DNA from: Macrostomum hystrix | Taxonomy: Eukaryota > Platyhelminthes > Macrostomidae | Length of the DNA: 64,000 nucleotides | NCBI GenBank assembly: GCA_950097015.1 | Contig: CATNEN010000003.1 | Span: forward strand, 12,877,001-12,941,000 | Direction of reading: 5' to 3' | Shown here: positions 33,501 through 45,370 of the stretch, in pieces | Layout of the letters: every line of letters begins with the position of its first letter | Numbering within the stretch: the stretch's first letter is position 1 | Program-made: the position numbers and the translations under genes | The notes under the pieces: generated by a model | What the model saw: only the letters and a program-made list of their open reading frames with translations | Told to the model about the DNA's origin: nothing | Database searches by the model: none

Positions 33501-36500
33501 ATCTCCCTCTCCCAATCTCCCTCTCCCTATCTCCCTCTCCCTATCTCCCTCTCCCTATCTCCCTCTCCCAATCTCCCTCTCCCTATCTCCCTCTCCCTAT
33601 CTCCCTCTCCCAATCTCCCTCTCCCTATCTCCCTCTCCCTATCTCCCTCTCACTATCTCCCTCTCCCAATCTCCCTCTCCCTATCTCCCTCTCACTATCT
33701 CCCTCTCCCAATCTCCCTCTCCCTATCTCCCTCTCCCAATCTCCCTCTCCCTATCTCCCTCTCCCTATCTCCCTCTCCCTATCTCCCTCTCCCAATCTCC
33801 CTCTCCCTATCTCCCTCTCCCTATCTCCCTCTCACTATCTCCCTCTCCCAATCTCCCTCTCCCTATCTCCCTCTCACTATCTCCCTCTCCCAATCTCCCT
33901 CTCCCTATCTCCCTCTCCCTATCTCCCTCTCCCTATCTCCCTCTCCCAATCTCCCTCTCCCTATCTCCCTCTCACTATCTCCCTCTCCCAATCTCCCTCT
34001 CCCTATCTCCCTCTCCCTATCTCCCTCTCACTATCTCCCTCTCCCAATCTCCCTCTCCCTATCTCCATCTCCCTATCTCCCTCTTCCAGTATCTTTCCCA
34101 ATCTCCTATCTACTTCTCACAATAGTTCGCCAGCTGGTCCTTCGGGGCAGGATTTCATCAGCTGCCAAACTCCAGCTCAACTCATCGCAGAATCCAACAG
34201 ACATTTGTCTCTAGTCAGAACTTGTCAATAGCCACAGTTGAATATCCGCCATTTGTGATGTACCGCACACACGACGACAACGGTAATCCGGTGTTTGGCA
34301 ACGATCGCTGGTTTGGCTACGCTATTGAGTTATTCTCACGCATTGCCGAATTGAATAACTTAAAGTACAGCTTTCATCGAGTGTTCGATGGCAATTTTGG
34401 CGTTCCTGTCAGCTCAAGCGGCGATGCTGAGCAATGGAACGGTCTAGTCTATGAGCTCATGAACGGCATGGCTGATGTGGCTGTTGGCCCTCTGACTGTC
34501 ACCTATGAAAGAGAGAGGGTGAGAATCTTTTCTGCAATACCTGAAAACTGACACATAATTTTTTATTTGGCACTCCCCCACCCCAACACCCCAACAATGT
34601 CACTCACTCCAAAATATGTTACTCCTTCCCAACAATGTCACTCCTTACCGAACTATGTCACTCTATCTTTTCAGCAATGTCACTCCCTCCTCAACAATGT
34701 CACTTCTCCCAAACAATGTCACTACCTTTCTAAAAATGTCACCCCCTAACCAAAAATGACATTTTCTTCCTAAAAATGTCACTCCCTCCTTAACCATGTC
34801 ACTCCCTCCTTAACAATATCACTCCCTCCTTAACCATGTCACTCCCTCCTTAACAATGTCACTCCCTCCTTAACAATGTCACTCCCTCCTTAACAATGTC
34901 ACTCCCTCCATAACAACTTCATTCCCTCCTTAACAATGTCACTCCCTCCATAACAATTTCATTCCCTCCTTAACAATGTCATTCCCTCCTTAACAATGTC
35001 ACTCCCTCCTTAACAATGTCACTCCCTCCTTAACAATGTCACTCCCTCCATAACAATTTCATTCCCTCCTTAACAATGTCACTCCCTCCTTAACAATGTC
35101 ACTACCTTGTCTAGCCAAGATTATAGGTCTGAGTTCGATTTTTCTTTCCGTGGTCAGATGATAACTTTGCAAAGCCGTGAAATTTTTTTTACTGCCGAAA
35201 CTGCCATTCAAATAACGCAAAACTAGAATTACTATATAGAATATTGCCGAAACAGTAGTAAGTGAACAAGTTATTCTCAATCTTACATTCCGTTTTGTGC
35301 GTTTAACCATTGAGTTACTCTGATATGCCCTTTGCTAAAAAAAACAAGAAGGATGAATCGATGCGGAAGTTGTCTCTTTTTTCCTAGCGTGCGAAAAAGT
35401 TTTAACTATCCTTTGTAATGCACCTGTTTAGTCACCCTGTCTCCCGTCATACTATTTTTACGTTCGCGTTTTTTGTTCACTGAAAATCGACGTCGAATGC
35501 TAAGGCAGTCGACTAGGATTTTTTGCTAGTGAAACACTACGCATATAATAAGGACCATTTCTATAATAAAACTTACATTAGGCAACTAGATATGCACCAT
35601 AGGCTATTTTTAGAATAGAATCCCAGTCGTAAAATCCTGTAATTAGGAGTAAATGAATCCCCAGCGTAGGAATCCCGCAGGTCGCGAATCCCGATACGGA
35701 CAATCCTAGGAGATTCTGATTAGGGAAATACTTAGCGATTTCCTAAACATGGAGTTTCTTGGAATCCCCAATTAGGAAAATCCCTTGGTAGTCCCAATTT
35801 TATATTAATGTTTACCAAAACCGTGATTGGGTAATCCAAAATCGTGGAAATCCTCGGGTAATAATTTTTTGGGAAATCCATGGGGAATCCTAATTAATCA
35901 TTCCTTTGGAAATCCCAATCGGGGAATCCTTGGGAAATCCCCATTAGGGAAATTCATGGTAATCCTAATTAGGTAACCCTATGGGAATCCAAATCGTGGA
36001 AATCCATGGGAATCACAAGACGAGGGAATCCTTGGGGAATCCCAAGATGAGGGAATTCTCAGATCAGGAGATCTTGGGGAATTCCCAGATCTACAGATAT
36101 CCTGATCTGGGAATCTCAATACCAGATTAATCCAGCTCTCGCTAAACAGTAGCCTTTTTTCCTAAATTATCGTCAGGTGATCGATTTCACGACGCCATTC
36201 ATGAGTGTCGGCCTGTCATTGATGATGAAGCAAGCTGTGGATTTGCCGGACCTATTCCAGTTTCTGAATCCGTTTCACCGTGATGTCTGGCTCTACACTC
36301 TGTTGGCATTGGCTGTGACAACGGTCTTAATCTTCGTCATTGCGCGGCTCAGTCCATACGAATGGTTCGTGAAATCTCCGTGCAGTTCGTCTATTGAGAA
36401 TTCCTGGACTATGCACAATGCTCTGTGGTTCTCTGTGAGCTCGCTGCTTCAGCAGGGCTGCGAAAACTCACCGGCCGCCCCTTCGGCTCGCGTCGCTGGA

Positions 36501-39186
36501 ACATTCTGGTGGTTCTTCATTCTGGTATTCATCAGCAGCTATACGGCAAATTTAGCTGCCTTCCTAACAGTCAATAAGCTCAACGATGTGTCAACAGTGA
36601 ACCAACTAGCCAATCAGGACAGAATCAAATATGGAGCCATTCCATCTGGGGCCACTTACAACTTCTTCATGGTGAGCTGTGTGTCCGTTAGGGGTGTCCT
36701 TGGTGTGTCCGTTAGGGGTGTCCTTGGTGTGTCCATTAGGGGTGTCCTTGGTGTGTCTGTCTCTTGGGTGTGTCCTTGGTGTGTCTGTCTCTTGGGTGTG
36801 TCCTTGGTGTGTCCGTTAGGGGTGTCCTTGGTGTGTCTGTCTCTTGGTGGTGTCCTTGGTGTGTCTGTCTCTTGGTGGTGTCCTTGGTGTGTCTGTCTCT
36901 TGGGTGTGTCCTTGGTGTGTCTGTCTCATGGTGGTGTCCTTGGTGTGTCTGTCTCTTGGGTGTGTCCTTGGTGTGTCTGTCTCTTGGGTGTGTCCTTGGT
37001 GTGTCTGTCTCTTGGGTGTGTCCTTGGTGTGTCTGTCTCATGGTGGTGTCCTTGGTGTGTCTGTCTCTTGGGTGTGTCCTTGGTGTGTCTGTCTCTTGGG
37101 TGTGTCCTTGGTGTGTCTGTCTCTTGGGTGTGTCCTTGGTGTGTCTGTCTCTTGGGTGTGTCCTTGGTGTGTCTGTCTCTTGGGTGTGTCCTTGGTGTGT
37201 CTGTCTCTTGGGTCTTTTTGGCTCATATACTGCTTGCTATCTTGTTGTCGAGGCTTGTCTTGTCTTTCGTTGATCTTGAGACCAATTAAATTTCAGCTGC
37301 ACTTCAGTAAAAGCAAAGGGAAATCTTTTTAATTCTTTTAATGACCCAGGCGTCCCCGGGGAAATAGATATTTTTTAATTATTGATTATGGAAAGTTTGA
37401 TTACGCGGTTTAAAAAAGATGCTTTATTAGTTCATTCGTCATCGATACCGGCTAATTGGATAAATGGCTAATTAATTTTTCATGCTGCTTCTCTGATGGT
37501 GTGGATTAATTTCCTAATAGCTACTTGTGACTGCTTGTGTTCTTCATGTCCAAATTCAGTAATTTAATTATACGTTCTTCACTTTAGGATTCCCGAACTT
37601 GGGATTTCCCAGACTTGAAATTCATAGCATTTGTTAATCCCTCTCTTGGAATTCATAGCTTTCGGGATTCCCAGAACTTGTGCTCCCCGAATTAAAGATT
37701 CCCAGATTAGGAATTTCCTGGATTTAGGATTCCCCGCAATTATTATTTCCCTGCACTCGGGATTCCCCAAACGTGTGATTCTCCGAACTTGGGATTCCCG
37801 AACTAGGGATTCACCGTGCTTGGGATTGCCCGAACTTGGGATTCTCCGCACTTAATTTGACATTAAATTTCCAACCGAATTCTTATCAGAGCACATCGGA
37901 TCCGACCTACCAGAAGATGTACAAGCAGATGAAATTTTGGAACGACTCCGGCGAATCTGTTTTCCTGACGATGGCGCAGGGCATTGAACGAGTCCGGCAA
38001 GGTGGATTCGCCTTCATTGTGGAATCTCCGACGAATCTGTTCTACCGCGAGAGGGACCCCCACTGCAGCTTACTCCAGGTGGGAGATATATTCAACCCCG
38101 GAACCTACAGCTTCGCGGTTGTTCAAGGCAGTAAGTGGACTAATCTAATCTAATCTAATCTAATCTAATCTAATCTAATCTAATCTAATCTAATCTAATC
38201 TAATCATCTCTCTGTCAGATGCAATTCTACGCGACATGATTACGCAATCTATTCTCAAGCTGATGCTTGAGCAGTACACTGAGCAACTGTCTAGGCGTTG
38301 GCTGACCCAGTTCAACACAACTCAGCAGCCGTGCAGTTTGAGAAAGGACTCATCCGCCACTGCATCGACCGGCCAGCTGTCTATTGACGCTTTTCACGGC
38401 CTCTTCCTCACGCTGGGCTGCGGCCTCGCTTTGGCGCTGGTTGTGCTCATGCTGGAGATTGGCGCTAAGCTCTTGCTGCTCAGAGGAGCGAAGGTTGGCC
38501 TCACTAATATTATCTCACTCAACCACTCGACCACAATAGAATTAAATTTGTTACTTACTCGTATCAATTCGATAAGCTGCGACGATTTCTTTATTATTCT
38601 CTTTGATGTGCCGCCAGCGTTTTATTTATTGTACCGCCATCACACCTTTTGATGTGCCGCCATCATTTCCTTTGATCCACCGCCATCATTCCATTTGATC
38701 CACCGCCACCATTCCCTTTGATCCACCGCCACCATTCCCTTTGATCCACCACCATCATTCCATTTGATCCACCGCCACCATTCCCTTTGACCCACCGCCA
38801 TCATTCCCTTTGATCCACCGCCACCATTCCCTTTGATCCACCACCATCATTCCCTTTGATCCGCCGCCATCATTCCCTTTGATATTCCACCACTATTTAT
38901 CTTGATTTAACGCCATCATTATCTTTGATATGGGCACAATCCATTGTGTTTGATGTGCCGCCAATTCCACAACCCCACTGCTGCATTGCAGACGAAGGTG
39001 TGGGCTAATCTCAGCGCCATGACAATGCGAGCCATCTCTGGCACAGATCAACGAAGCATAAGCACAGCCGCTTACGAAATTGATCAGGAAAATCACAAAA
39101 TTTCTAACACCTATCTTCAACCTGGAATCGCATCTCCGCCTGTTGCCAATGGGCACAACAGGCAATGCAGAACAAGCGTGCTTTGA
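27581..39186 (+). CDS. ionotropic glutamate receptor subunit (AMPA/kainate-like)
   Basis: Fourteen exons: 27581-27677, 28201-28293, 28456-28725, 29296-29471, 29562-29615, 30977-31013, 31063-31187, 32243-32407, 33152-33256, 34126-34518, 36177-36671, 37890-38130, 38219-38493, 38992-39186. They total 2721 nt, 906 residues. A signal peptide and an amino-terminal domain come first. Ligand-binding S1 has VEYPPFVMY, then WNGLVYEL and GPLTVTYERERVIDFTTPF with the family's binding arginine. The pore helix reads SSLLQQGCENSP, with glutamine at the Q/R position, so calcium permeability is expected. The gate is SYTANLAAFLTV (about 626-637). S2 has GAIPSGATYNFF (alanine where AMPA receptors have the binding serine, threonine kept) and AFIVES with the binding glutamate. 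M4 and a short cytoplasmic tail end it. It would be a plasma-membrane glutamate-gated cation channel, four subunits per channel. Most large introns are filled by different arrays. The 49-bp intron 31014-31062 is the least certain join. Confidence 0.93.
27765..28120. repeat. 24-bp minisatellite in receptor intron 1
   Basis: About 14 copies of CTGTCTTGGTCTGACATTCC plus CAAT. Minus-strand frames of 113 and 173 residues with an 8-residue period result and are not genes. Followed by a short palindromic TTCGATCGATTCGATCGA stretch at about 28121. Confidence 0.95.
28300..28440. repeat. 20-bp minisatellite in receptor intron 2
   Basis: Seven copies of ACTTCCTGACTCACCTGTAT. The first copy begins only a few bases after the donor at 28294, and the array fills nearly the whole intron up to the acceptor at 28455. 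Confidence 0.95.
28736..29295. other. receptor intron 3
   Basis: Intron sequence without a tandem array. 28825-28930 has GTGTACATTAGTCAT and GTGTACATCTGTCA words reminiscent of SINE sequence but too diverged to assign. Confidence 0.4.
29660..30895. repeat. 22-bp minisatellite containing AG|GTAAC in every unit, receptor intron 5
   Basis: About 56 copies of CAGGTAACCTGCTTTAGTCT plus AA. Variants: AATAGG, GCGC and CTAC. Every unit joins an acceptor-like TCTAACAG to a donor-like GTAACC. It fills most of the intron 29616-30976. Confidence 0.97.
31430..32200. repeat. 21-bp minisatellite in receptor intron 7
   Basis: About 36 copies of a 21-bp unit such as TCTCACACAGTCTCATCCCA. A block of about 160 bp recurs three times (31645-32040). 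Frames of 224-251 residues on both strands are by-products of the unit length. In the intron 31188-32242. Confidence 0.95.
32465..33080. repeat. 20-bp minisatellite in receptor intron 8
   Basis: About 31 copies of GAGAGAGTGACATACTTGTG with GACATTGTTGGG variants. Minus-strand frames of 145-204 residues arise from it and are not genes. In the intron 32408-33151. Confidence 0.95.
33305..34100. repeat. 14-bp polypyrimidine array in receptor intron 9
   Basis: About 57 copies of CCCTATCTCCCTCT with CCCAATCT and CACTATCT variants. One strand is almost pure pyrimidine for nearly 800 bp, ending about 25 bp before the acceptor at 34125. Able in principle to form triplex DNA. Confidence 0.95.
34585..35105. 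repeat. 20-bp minisatellite in receptor intron 10
   Basis: About 25 copies of AACAATGTCACTCCCTCCTT, more diverged at the 5' end (34585-34760). In the intron 34519-36176. The core GTCACTC is close to the reverse complement of GAGTGAC in the array at 32465-33080. Confidence 0.93.
35106..36176. other. rest of receptor intron 10 with a diverged repeat
   Basis: 35640-36115 is a degenerate array of GGGAATCCC / GGAAATCC words with no fixed period, probably an old, decayed minisatellite. The rest is unique AT-rich sequence. Confidence 0.6.
36672..37215. repeat. 28-bp minisatellite starting at the donor of receptor intron 11
   Basis: About 19 copies of TGTCTGTCTCTTGGGTGTGT plus CCTTGGTG. The first units use GTCCGTTAGGGG. 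The array begins at the donor itself (GTGAGC at 36672). Its open frames run on from the receptor exon, so a naive prediction would extend the protein through it. Confidence 0.95.
37585..37855. repeat. degenerate GGATTCCC array in receptor intron 11
   Basis: Roughly 15 diverged units of the type GAACTTGGGATTCCC, ending about 35 bp before the exon at 37890. Related in base composition to 35640-36115. Confidence 0.75.
38136..38205. repeat. TAATC microsatellite in receptor intron 12
   Basis: About 14 perfect copies of TAATC, filling most of the 88-bp intron 38131-38218. Confidence 0.97.
38640..38935. repeat. 23-bp minisatellite in receptor intron 13
   Basis: About 13 copies of CCGCCACCATTCCCTTTGAT plus CCA, diverged at both ends. 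In the intron 38494-38991. Confidence 0.93.
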
Positions 39187-39344
39187 TTCGTTGTTTAACT
39201 GTAAAATATTTTGTACAATTATGATTGATTTTTTAAACCAAACATGTCACCTTAAGTCTTATTCCTTAGCTCAAGAAAAATTCAAGAAAAAAAAATACAA
39301 GCGTCGCGTGTCTTAAAAATTTAAGCTCCGAAAGTAATTAATCT

Positions 39345-42300
39345 GTCTTCAATGTCATCAGTTTCCCCACTCAGTGAATTAGTCTTCAAGATCATCAGTT
39401 TCCCCAAATTCACTTGTCTTCAATGTTATCACTTCCCCAAATTCACTTGTCTTCAAGGTCATCAGTTTCCCCACTCAGTGAATTAGTCTTCAAGATCATC
39501 AGTTTCCCCAAATTCACTTGTCTTCAATGTTATCACTTCCCCAAATTCACTTGTCTTCAAGGTCATCGGTTTCCCCAAATTCACTTGTCTTCAAGGTCAT
39601 CACTTCCCCAAATTCACTTGTCTTCAAGGTCATCGGTTTCCCCAAATTCACTTGTCTTCAAGGTCATCAGTTTCCCCGAATTCACTTGTCTTCAAGGTCA
39701 TCGGTTTCCCCAAATTCACTTGTCTTCAAGGTCATCAGTTTCCCCAAATTCACTTGTCTTCAAGGTCATCAGTTTCCCCGAATTCACTTGTCTTCAAGGT
39801 CATCAGTTTCCCCAAATTCACTTGTCTTCAAGGTCATCGGTTTCCCCAAATTCACTTGTCTTCAAGGTCTTCGGTTTCCCCAAATTCACTTGTCTTCAAG
39901 GTCATCGGTTTCCCCAAATTCACTTGTCTTTAAAGCCGTCAGCTTCGCTAATACCCAAGTCTTCGAGGTCATCAGTTTCCCCGAATTCACTTGTCTTCAA
40001 GGCCATCAGTTTCCCCGAATTCACTTGTCTTCAAGGTCATCAGTTTCCCCAAATTCACTTGTCTTCAAGGTCATCAGTTTCCCCAAATTGACTTGTCTTC
40101 AAGGTCATCGATTTCCCCAAATTCACTTGTCTTCATGGTCATCGGTTTCCCCAAATTCACTTGTCTTCAAGGTCTTCGGTTTCCCCAAATTCACTTGTTT
40201 TCAAGGTCATCGGTTTCCCCAAATTCACTTGTCTTCAAGGTCTTCGGTTTCCCCAAATTCACTTGTCTTCAAGGTCATCGGTTTCCCCAAATTCACTTGT
40301 CTTTAAAGCCGTCAGCTTCGCTAATACCCAAGTCTTCGAGGTCATCAGTTTCCCCGAATTCACTTGTCTTCAAGGCCATCAGTTTCCCCGAATTCACTTG
40401 TCTTCAAGGTCATCAGTTTCCCCAAATTCACTTGTCTTCAAGGTCATCAGTTTCCCCGAATTCACTTGTCTTCAAGGTCATCGGTTTCCCCAAATTCACT
40501 TGTCTTCAAGGTCATCAGTTTCCCCAAATTGACTTGTCTTCAAGGTCATCGATTTCCCCAAATTCACTTGTCTTCAAGGTCATCGGTTTCCCCAAATTCA
40601 CTTGTCTTCAAGGTCATCAGTTTCCCCAAATTCACTTGTCTTCAAGGTCATCAGTTTCCCCGAATTCACTTGTCTTCAAGGTCATCAGTTTCCCCAAATT
40701 CACTTGTCTTCAAGGTCATCAGTTTCCCCAAATTCACTTGTCTTCAAGTTCATCAGTTTCCCCGAATTCACTTGTCTTCAAGGTCATCAGTTTCCCCAAA
40801 TTCACTTGTCTTCAAGGTCATCAGTTTCCCCGAATTCACTTGTCTTCAAGGTCATCAGTTTCCCCAAATTCACTTGTCTTCAAGGTCATCGATTTCCCCA
40901 AATTCACTTGTCTTCAATGTCATCAGTTTCCCCAAATTCACTTGTCTTCAAGGTCATCAGTTTCCCCAAATTCACTTGTCTTCAAGGTCATCGGTTTCCC
41001 CAAATTCACTTGTCCTCAAGGTCATCAGTTTCCCCAAATTCACTTGTCTTCAAGGTCATCAGTTTCCCCAAATTCACTTGTCTTCAAGTTCATCAGTTTC
41101 CCCGAATTCACTTGTCTTCAAGGTCATCAGTTTCCCCAAATTCACTTGTCTTCAAGGTCATCAGTTTCCCCGAATTCACTTGTCTTCAAGGTCATCAGTT
41201 TCCCCAAATTCACTTGTCTTCAAGGTCATCAGTTTCCCCGAATTCACTTGTCTTCAATGTCATCAGTTTCCCCAAATTCACTTGTCTTCAAGGTCATCGG
41301 TTTCCCCAAATTCACTTGTCCTCAAGGTCATCGGTTTCCCCAAATTCACTTGTTTTCAAGGTCATCGGTTTCCCCAAATTCACTTGTCTTCAAGGTCTTC
41401 GGTTTCCCCAAATTCACTTGTCTTCAAGGTCATCGGTTTCCCCAAATTCACTTGTCTTTAAAGCCGTCAGCTTCGCTAATACCCAAGTCTTCGAGGTCAT
41501 CAGTTTCCCCGAATTCACTTGTCTTCAAGGCCATCAGTTTCCCCGAATTCACTTGTCTTCAAGGTCATCAGTTTCCCCAAATTCACTTGTCTTCAAGGTC
41601 ATCAGTTTCCCCGAATTCACTTGTCTTCAAGGTCATCGGTTTCCCCAAATTCACTTGTCTTCAAGGTCATCAGTTTCCCCAAATTGACTTGTCTTCAAGG
41701 TCATCGATTTCCCCAAATTCACTTGTCTTCAAGGTCATCGGTTTCCCCAAATTCACTTGTCTTCAAGGTCATCAGTTTCCCCAAATTGACTTGTCTTCAA
41801 GGTCATCGATTTCCCCAAATTCACTTGTCCTAATGGTCATCGGTTTCCCCAAATTCACTTGTCTTCAAGGTCTTCGGTTTCCCCAAATTCACTTGTCTTC
41901 AAGGTCATCGGTTTCCCCAAATTCACTTGTCTTTAAAGCCGTCAGCTTCGCTAATACCCAAGTCTTCGAGGTCATCAGTTTCCCCGAATTCACTTGTCTT
42001 CAAGGTCATCAGTTTCCCCAAATTCACTTGTCTTCAAGTTCATCAGTTTCCCCGAATACACTTGTCTTCAAGGTCATCAGTTCCCCAAATTCACTTGTCT
42101 TCAAGGTCATCGGTTTCCCCAAATTCACTTGTCTTCAAGGTCATCAGTTTCCCCAAATTCACTTGTCTTCAAGGTCATCAGTTTCCCCGAATTCACTTGT
42201 CTTCAAGGTCATCAGTTTCCCCGAATTCACTTGTCTTCAAGGTCATCAGTTTCCCCAAATTCACTTGTCTTCAAGGTCTTCGGTTTCCCCAAATTCACTT

Positions 42301-42345
42301 GTCTTTAAAGCCGTCAGCTTCGCTAATACCCAAGTCTTCAAGGTC
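39345..42345. repeat. 34-bp array downstream of the receptor gene
   Basis: About 88 copies of a 34-bp unit containing CTTGTCTTCAAGGTCATCAG and TTTCCCCAAATTCA. A diverged unit (AAAGCCGTCAGCTTCGCTAA) recurs at about 39930, 40303, 41458, 41935 and 42305, marking higher-order blocks. The longest frame (790 codons at 39991-42363) is a by-product: 34 bp is not a multiple of three, and all three plus frames are open over long stretches. Confidence 0.97.
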
Positions 42346-43285
42346 ATTGACTTTCATGATTAATTAATAAAACTTTGAAATCGTTGCATTCCGTACGTCA
42401 AATAAAATATTCCTACATTTTTCTCTAGCATGCCACGAGTAAGAATGGCAATTTTATCTAGGTTTATGTTACATTTTTCGATTAGATCATTTTTATGCTC
42501 GCTGAGATTTAAGTTGCATTGAAATTTAATCTTACTGCAAATATCCGCCCTGTAGCCAGACGTCAGACAACTAAGGAGAGATTCAAGTCAATGGACTCGA
42601 GGATTTAACACGAAACCTGGCAATAAAGTTTAATCCATCAATGCTTAGAGGATTAATCCTTATCGCATGCTGATTAGTTGATCCAACAAAGCAGTAGTAA
42701 CACAGGAAATCGAGGGCTTCCTATTATATTTGGCTCTTTTTGGCAAATAGAATGTATAAATGTAAATTTAAATACTAGTAAATGTAAAAATAGTTTTATA
42801 GCTCGATTATGGGTGAGATGAGAGGGGTATTAAGGGTGAGATGAGAGGGATATTAAGGGTGAGATGAGAGGGGTATTAAGGGTGAGATGAGAGGGGTATT
42901 AAGGGTGAGATGAGAGGGGTATTAAGGGTGAGATGCGAGGGAGGTGTGGGTTATTTAGGGAGGTAGTTTTTATACGCGTAGGTCATAAATTCCTGGGCAT
43001 GCACAAGTACCAATAATTTTATCAGTGAAGGGTAATGTTAAGGCATATATCTGGGTACATGATTCATTGGTAGCGAAGGCTGATAGGCTGTGCCGGGCAA
43101 TTTAAGCGTAGTTACAAGCGCATAAGAATGTATCCGTTGTCAAATTTACCCATAAAGTGCATAGGCATATAGCAGTATCGATTATTTAAAGCTTAATGTG
43201 CGAATAGCAAAATGCTTTTCGCTATCTTTTGACTGAAACAAGCAGACTAAGTGATAATTTGTGCGGCCCAGAACATAATCTAATC
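42346..43285. other. intergenic sequence with a short 23-bp array
   Basis: 42805-42935 holds five to six copies of GGGTGAGATGAGAGGGGTAT plus TAA. The remainder is unique AT-rich sequence with no exon seen. Confidence 0.7.
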
Positions 43286-43289
43286 TAGT

Positions 43290-44490
43290 GGGAGTACGAG
43301 TGGGGGAATGGGATGAGAGAGTGGGGGAATGGGATGAGAGAGTGGGGGAATGGGATGAGAAGTGGGGGAATGGGATGAGAGAGTGGGGTAATGGGATGAG
43401 ATAGTTGGGAAATGGGATGAGATAGTGGGATTATGGGATGAGATAGTTGGGAAATGGGATGGGAGAGTGGGAGCATGGGACGGGAGAGTGGGAGAATGGG
43501 ATGAGAGAGTGAGAGAATGGGATGAGAGAGTGAGAGAATGGGATGAGAGAGTGGGGGAATGGGATGAGAGAGTGGGGGAATGGGATGAGAGAGTGAGAGA
43601 ATGGGATGAGAGAGTGGGGGAATGGGATGAGAGAGTGGGGGAATGGGATGAGAGAGTGGGGGAATGGGATGAGAGAGTGGGGGAATGGGATGAGAGAGTG
43701 GGGGAATGGGATGAGAGAGTGGGGGAATGGGATGAGAGAGTGGGGTAATGGGATGAGAGAGTGGGGTAATGGGATGAGAGAGTGGGGTAATGGGATGAGA
43801 GAGTGGGGGAATGGGATGAGAGAGTGGGGTAATGGGATGAGAGAGTGGGGTAATGGGATGAGAGAGTGGGGTAATGGGATGAGAGAGTGGGGGAATGGGA
43901 TGAGAGAGTGGGGTAATGGGATGAGAGAGTGGGGTAATGGGATGAGAGAGTGGGGGAATGGGATGAGAGAGTGGGGTAATGGGATGAGAGAGTGGGGTAA
44001 TGGGATGAGAGAGTGGGGGAATGGGATGAGAGAGTGGGGGAATGGGATGAGAGAGTGGGGGGAATGGGATGAGAGAGTGGGATTATGGGATGAGAGAGTG
44101 GGGGAATGGGATGAGAGAGTGGGGTAATGGGATGAGAGAGTGGGGGAATGGGATGAGAGAGTGGGGTAATGGGATGAGAGAGTGGGGTAATGGGATGAGA
44201 GAGTGGGGGAATGGGATGAGAGAGTGGGGGAATGGGATGAGAGAGTGGGGGGAATGGGATGAGAGAGTGGGATTATGGGATGAGAGAGTGGGGGGAATGG
44301 GATGAGAGAGTGGGATTATGGGATGAGAGAGTGGGGGAATGGGATGAGAGAGTGGGGGAATGGGATGAGAGAGTGGGGGGAATGGGATGAGAGAGTGGGG
44401 GAATGGAGAATGGGATGAGAGAGTGGGAGAATGGGATGAGAGAGTGGGAGAATAGGATGAGAGAGTGGGAGAATAGGATGAGAGAGTGGA
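43290..44490. repeat. 21-bp array between receptor and GPCR genes
   Basis: About 57 copies of GGGATGAGAGAGTGGGGGAA plus T. The unit length gives frames with a 7-residue period (MREWGNG) up to 173 residues, which are not genes. Confidence 0.97.
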
Positions 44491-44599
44491 ACATATAATG
44501 GGATGAGGAGGGAAATATATTGCATAAATGAAGTGGGGGCGGAGCAGATGTACTGATTGAATCTGTGGCTGGTCGATACAATTATCTGAAGTGTCGCAT

Positions 44600-44940
44600 C
44601 CTCAAGCGTCTAAGAGAAAAACTATAGTGTCAATGCTTGCCGGATGCAGGTTTTGAAGTGAATGAGATTTTCCGGTTTCCCTTATTTGGTTTAGCCGCTT
44701 TGGGAAATTATCGATCCATTGAAATCGCAGGTGGTGCCTGAGCATTCCTGGAGAGATGCCAGACGGTATCTTGTTCCAAAATGCCATCCGTGTTGCTAAT
44801 CTATTCAAATTGAGACTGTGAAAAAAATGTCTGAGAATGCAATGGGAGAAGGATAAATGGGAAGGCAAACTGGAAATTGTAGCGAAGGCTATCGGCATTT
44901 TTGAGCTTGGTAGAGCTAAAATGTGACGAGGAATCAAAAG
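44600..44940 (-). pseudogene. possible non-LTR retrotransposon 3' end fragment
   Basis: A minus-strand frame contains LNLNRLATRMAFWNKIPSG followed by a basic helix. This resembles the region after the reverse transcriptase domain in many LINE proteins (N-R-x-x-x-x-W-N-x-L-P pattern). It has no upstream reverse transcriptase domain, and the frame runs into the 20-bp array. A degraded remnant is likely; chance similarity cannot be excluded. Confidence 0.35.
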
Positions 44941-45074
44941 CTTGTGGGGTCGGATGGATGGAGCTTAATTCAGAACGCGACTGAAGGACGTCAGAAAAAA
45001 GGCCGTCTGCTGTGATCTTGGCTTTGGAGAAAGTGCATCGCATAGTAGACATACCAGTAGCTTGGATAGCATTA

Positions 45075-45370
45075 AGAGAGCGGCAGCATATAGATAGCAT
45101 ATGCAGAAGCATAGATAGCAGATACAGAAGCATAGATAGCATATGCAGAAGCATAGACAGAAGCATAGACAGAAGCATAGATAGCAGATACAGAAGCATA
45201 GATAGCAGATACAGAAGCATAGATAGCAAATGCAGAAGCATAGATAGCATATGCAGAAGCATAGATAGCATATGCAGAAGCATAGATAGCATATGCAGAA
45301 GCATAGATAGTAGATACAGAAGCATAGATAGCAGATACAGAAGCATAGATAGCACATGCAGAAGCATAGA
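45075..45370. repeat. 20-bp minisatellite upstream of the GPCR
   Basis: About 15 copies of AGCATAGATAGCAGATACAG with CATATGCAG variants. Related by the word GCATAGATA to the array in the GPCR intron (46840-47590). Confidence 0.95.

Noticed and set aside
39991-42363. A 790-codon plus-strand frame
   Set aside because: By-product of the 34-bp array; overlapping frames encode the same repeats shifted.
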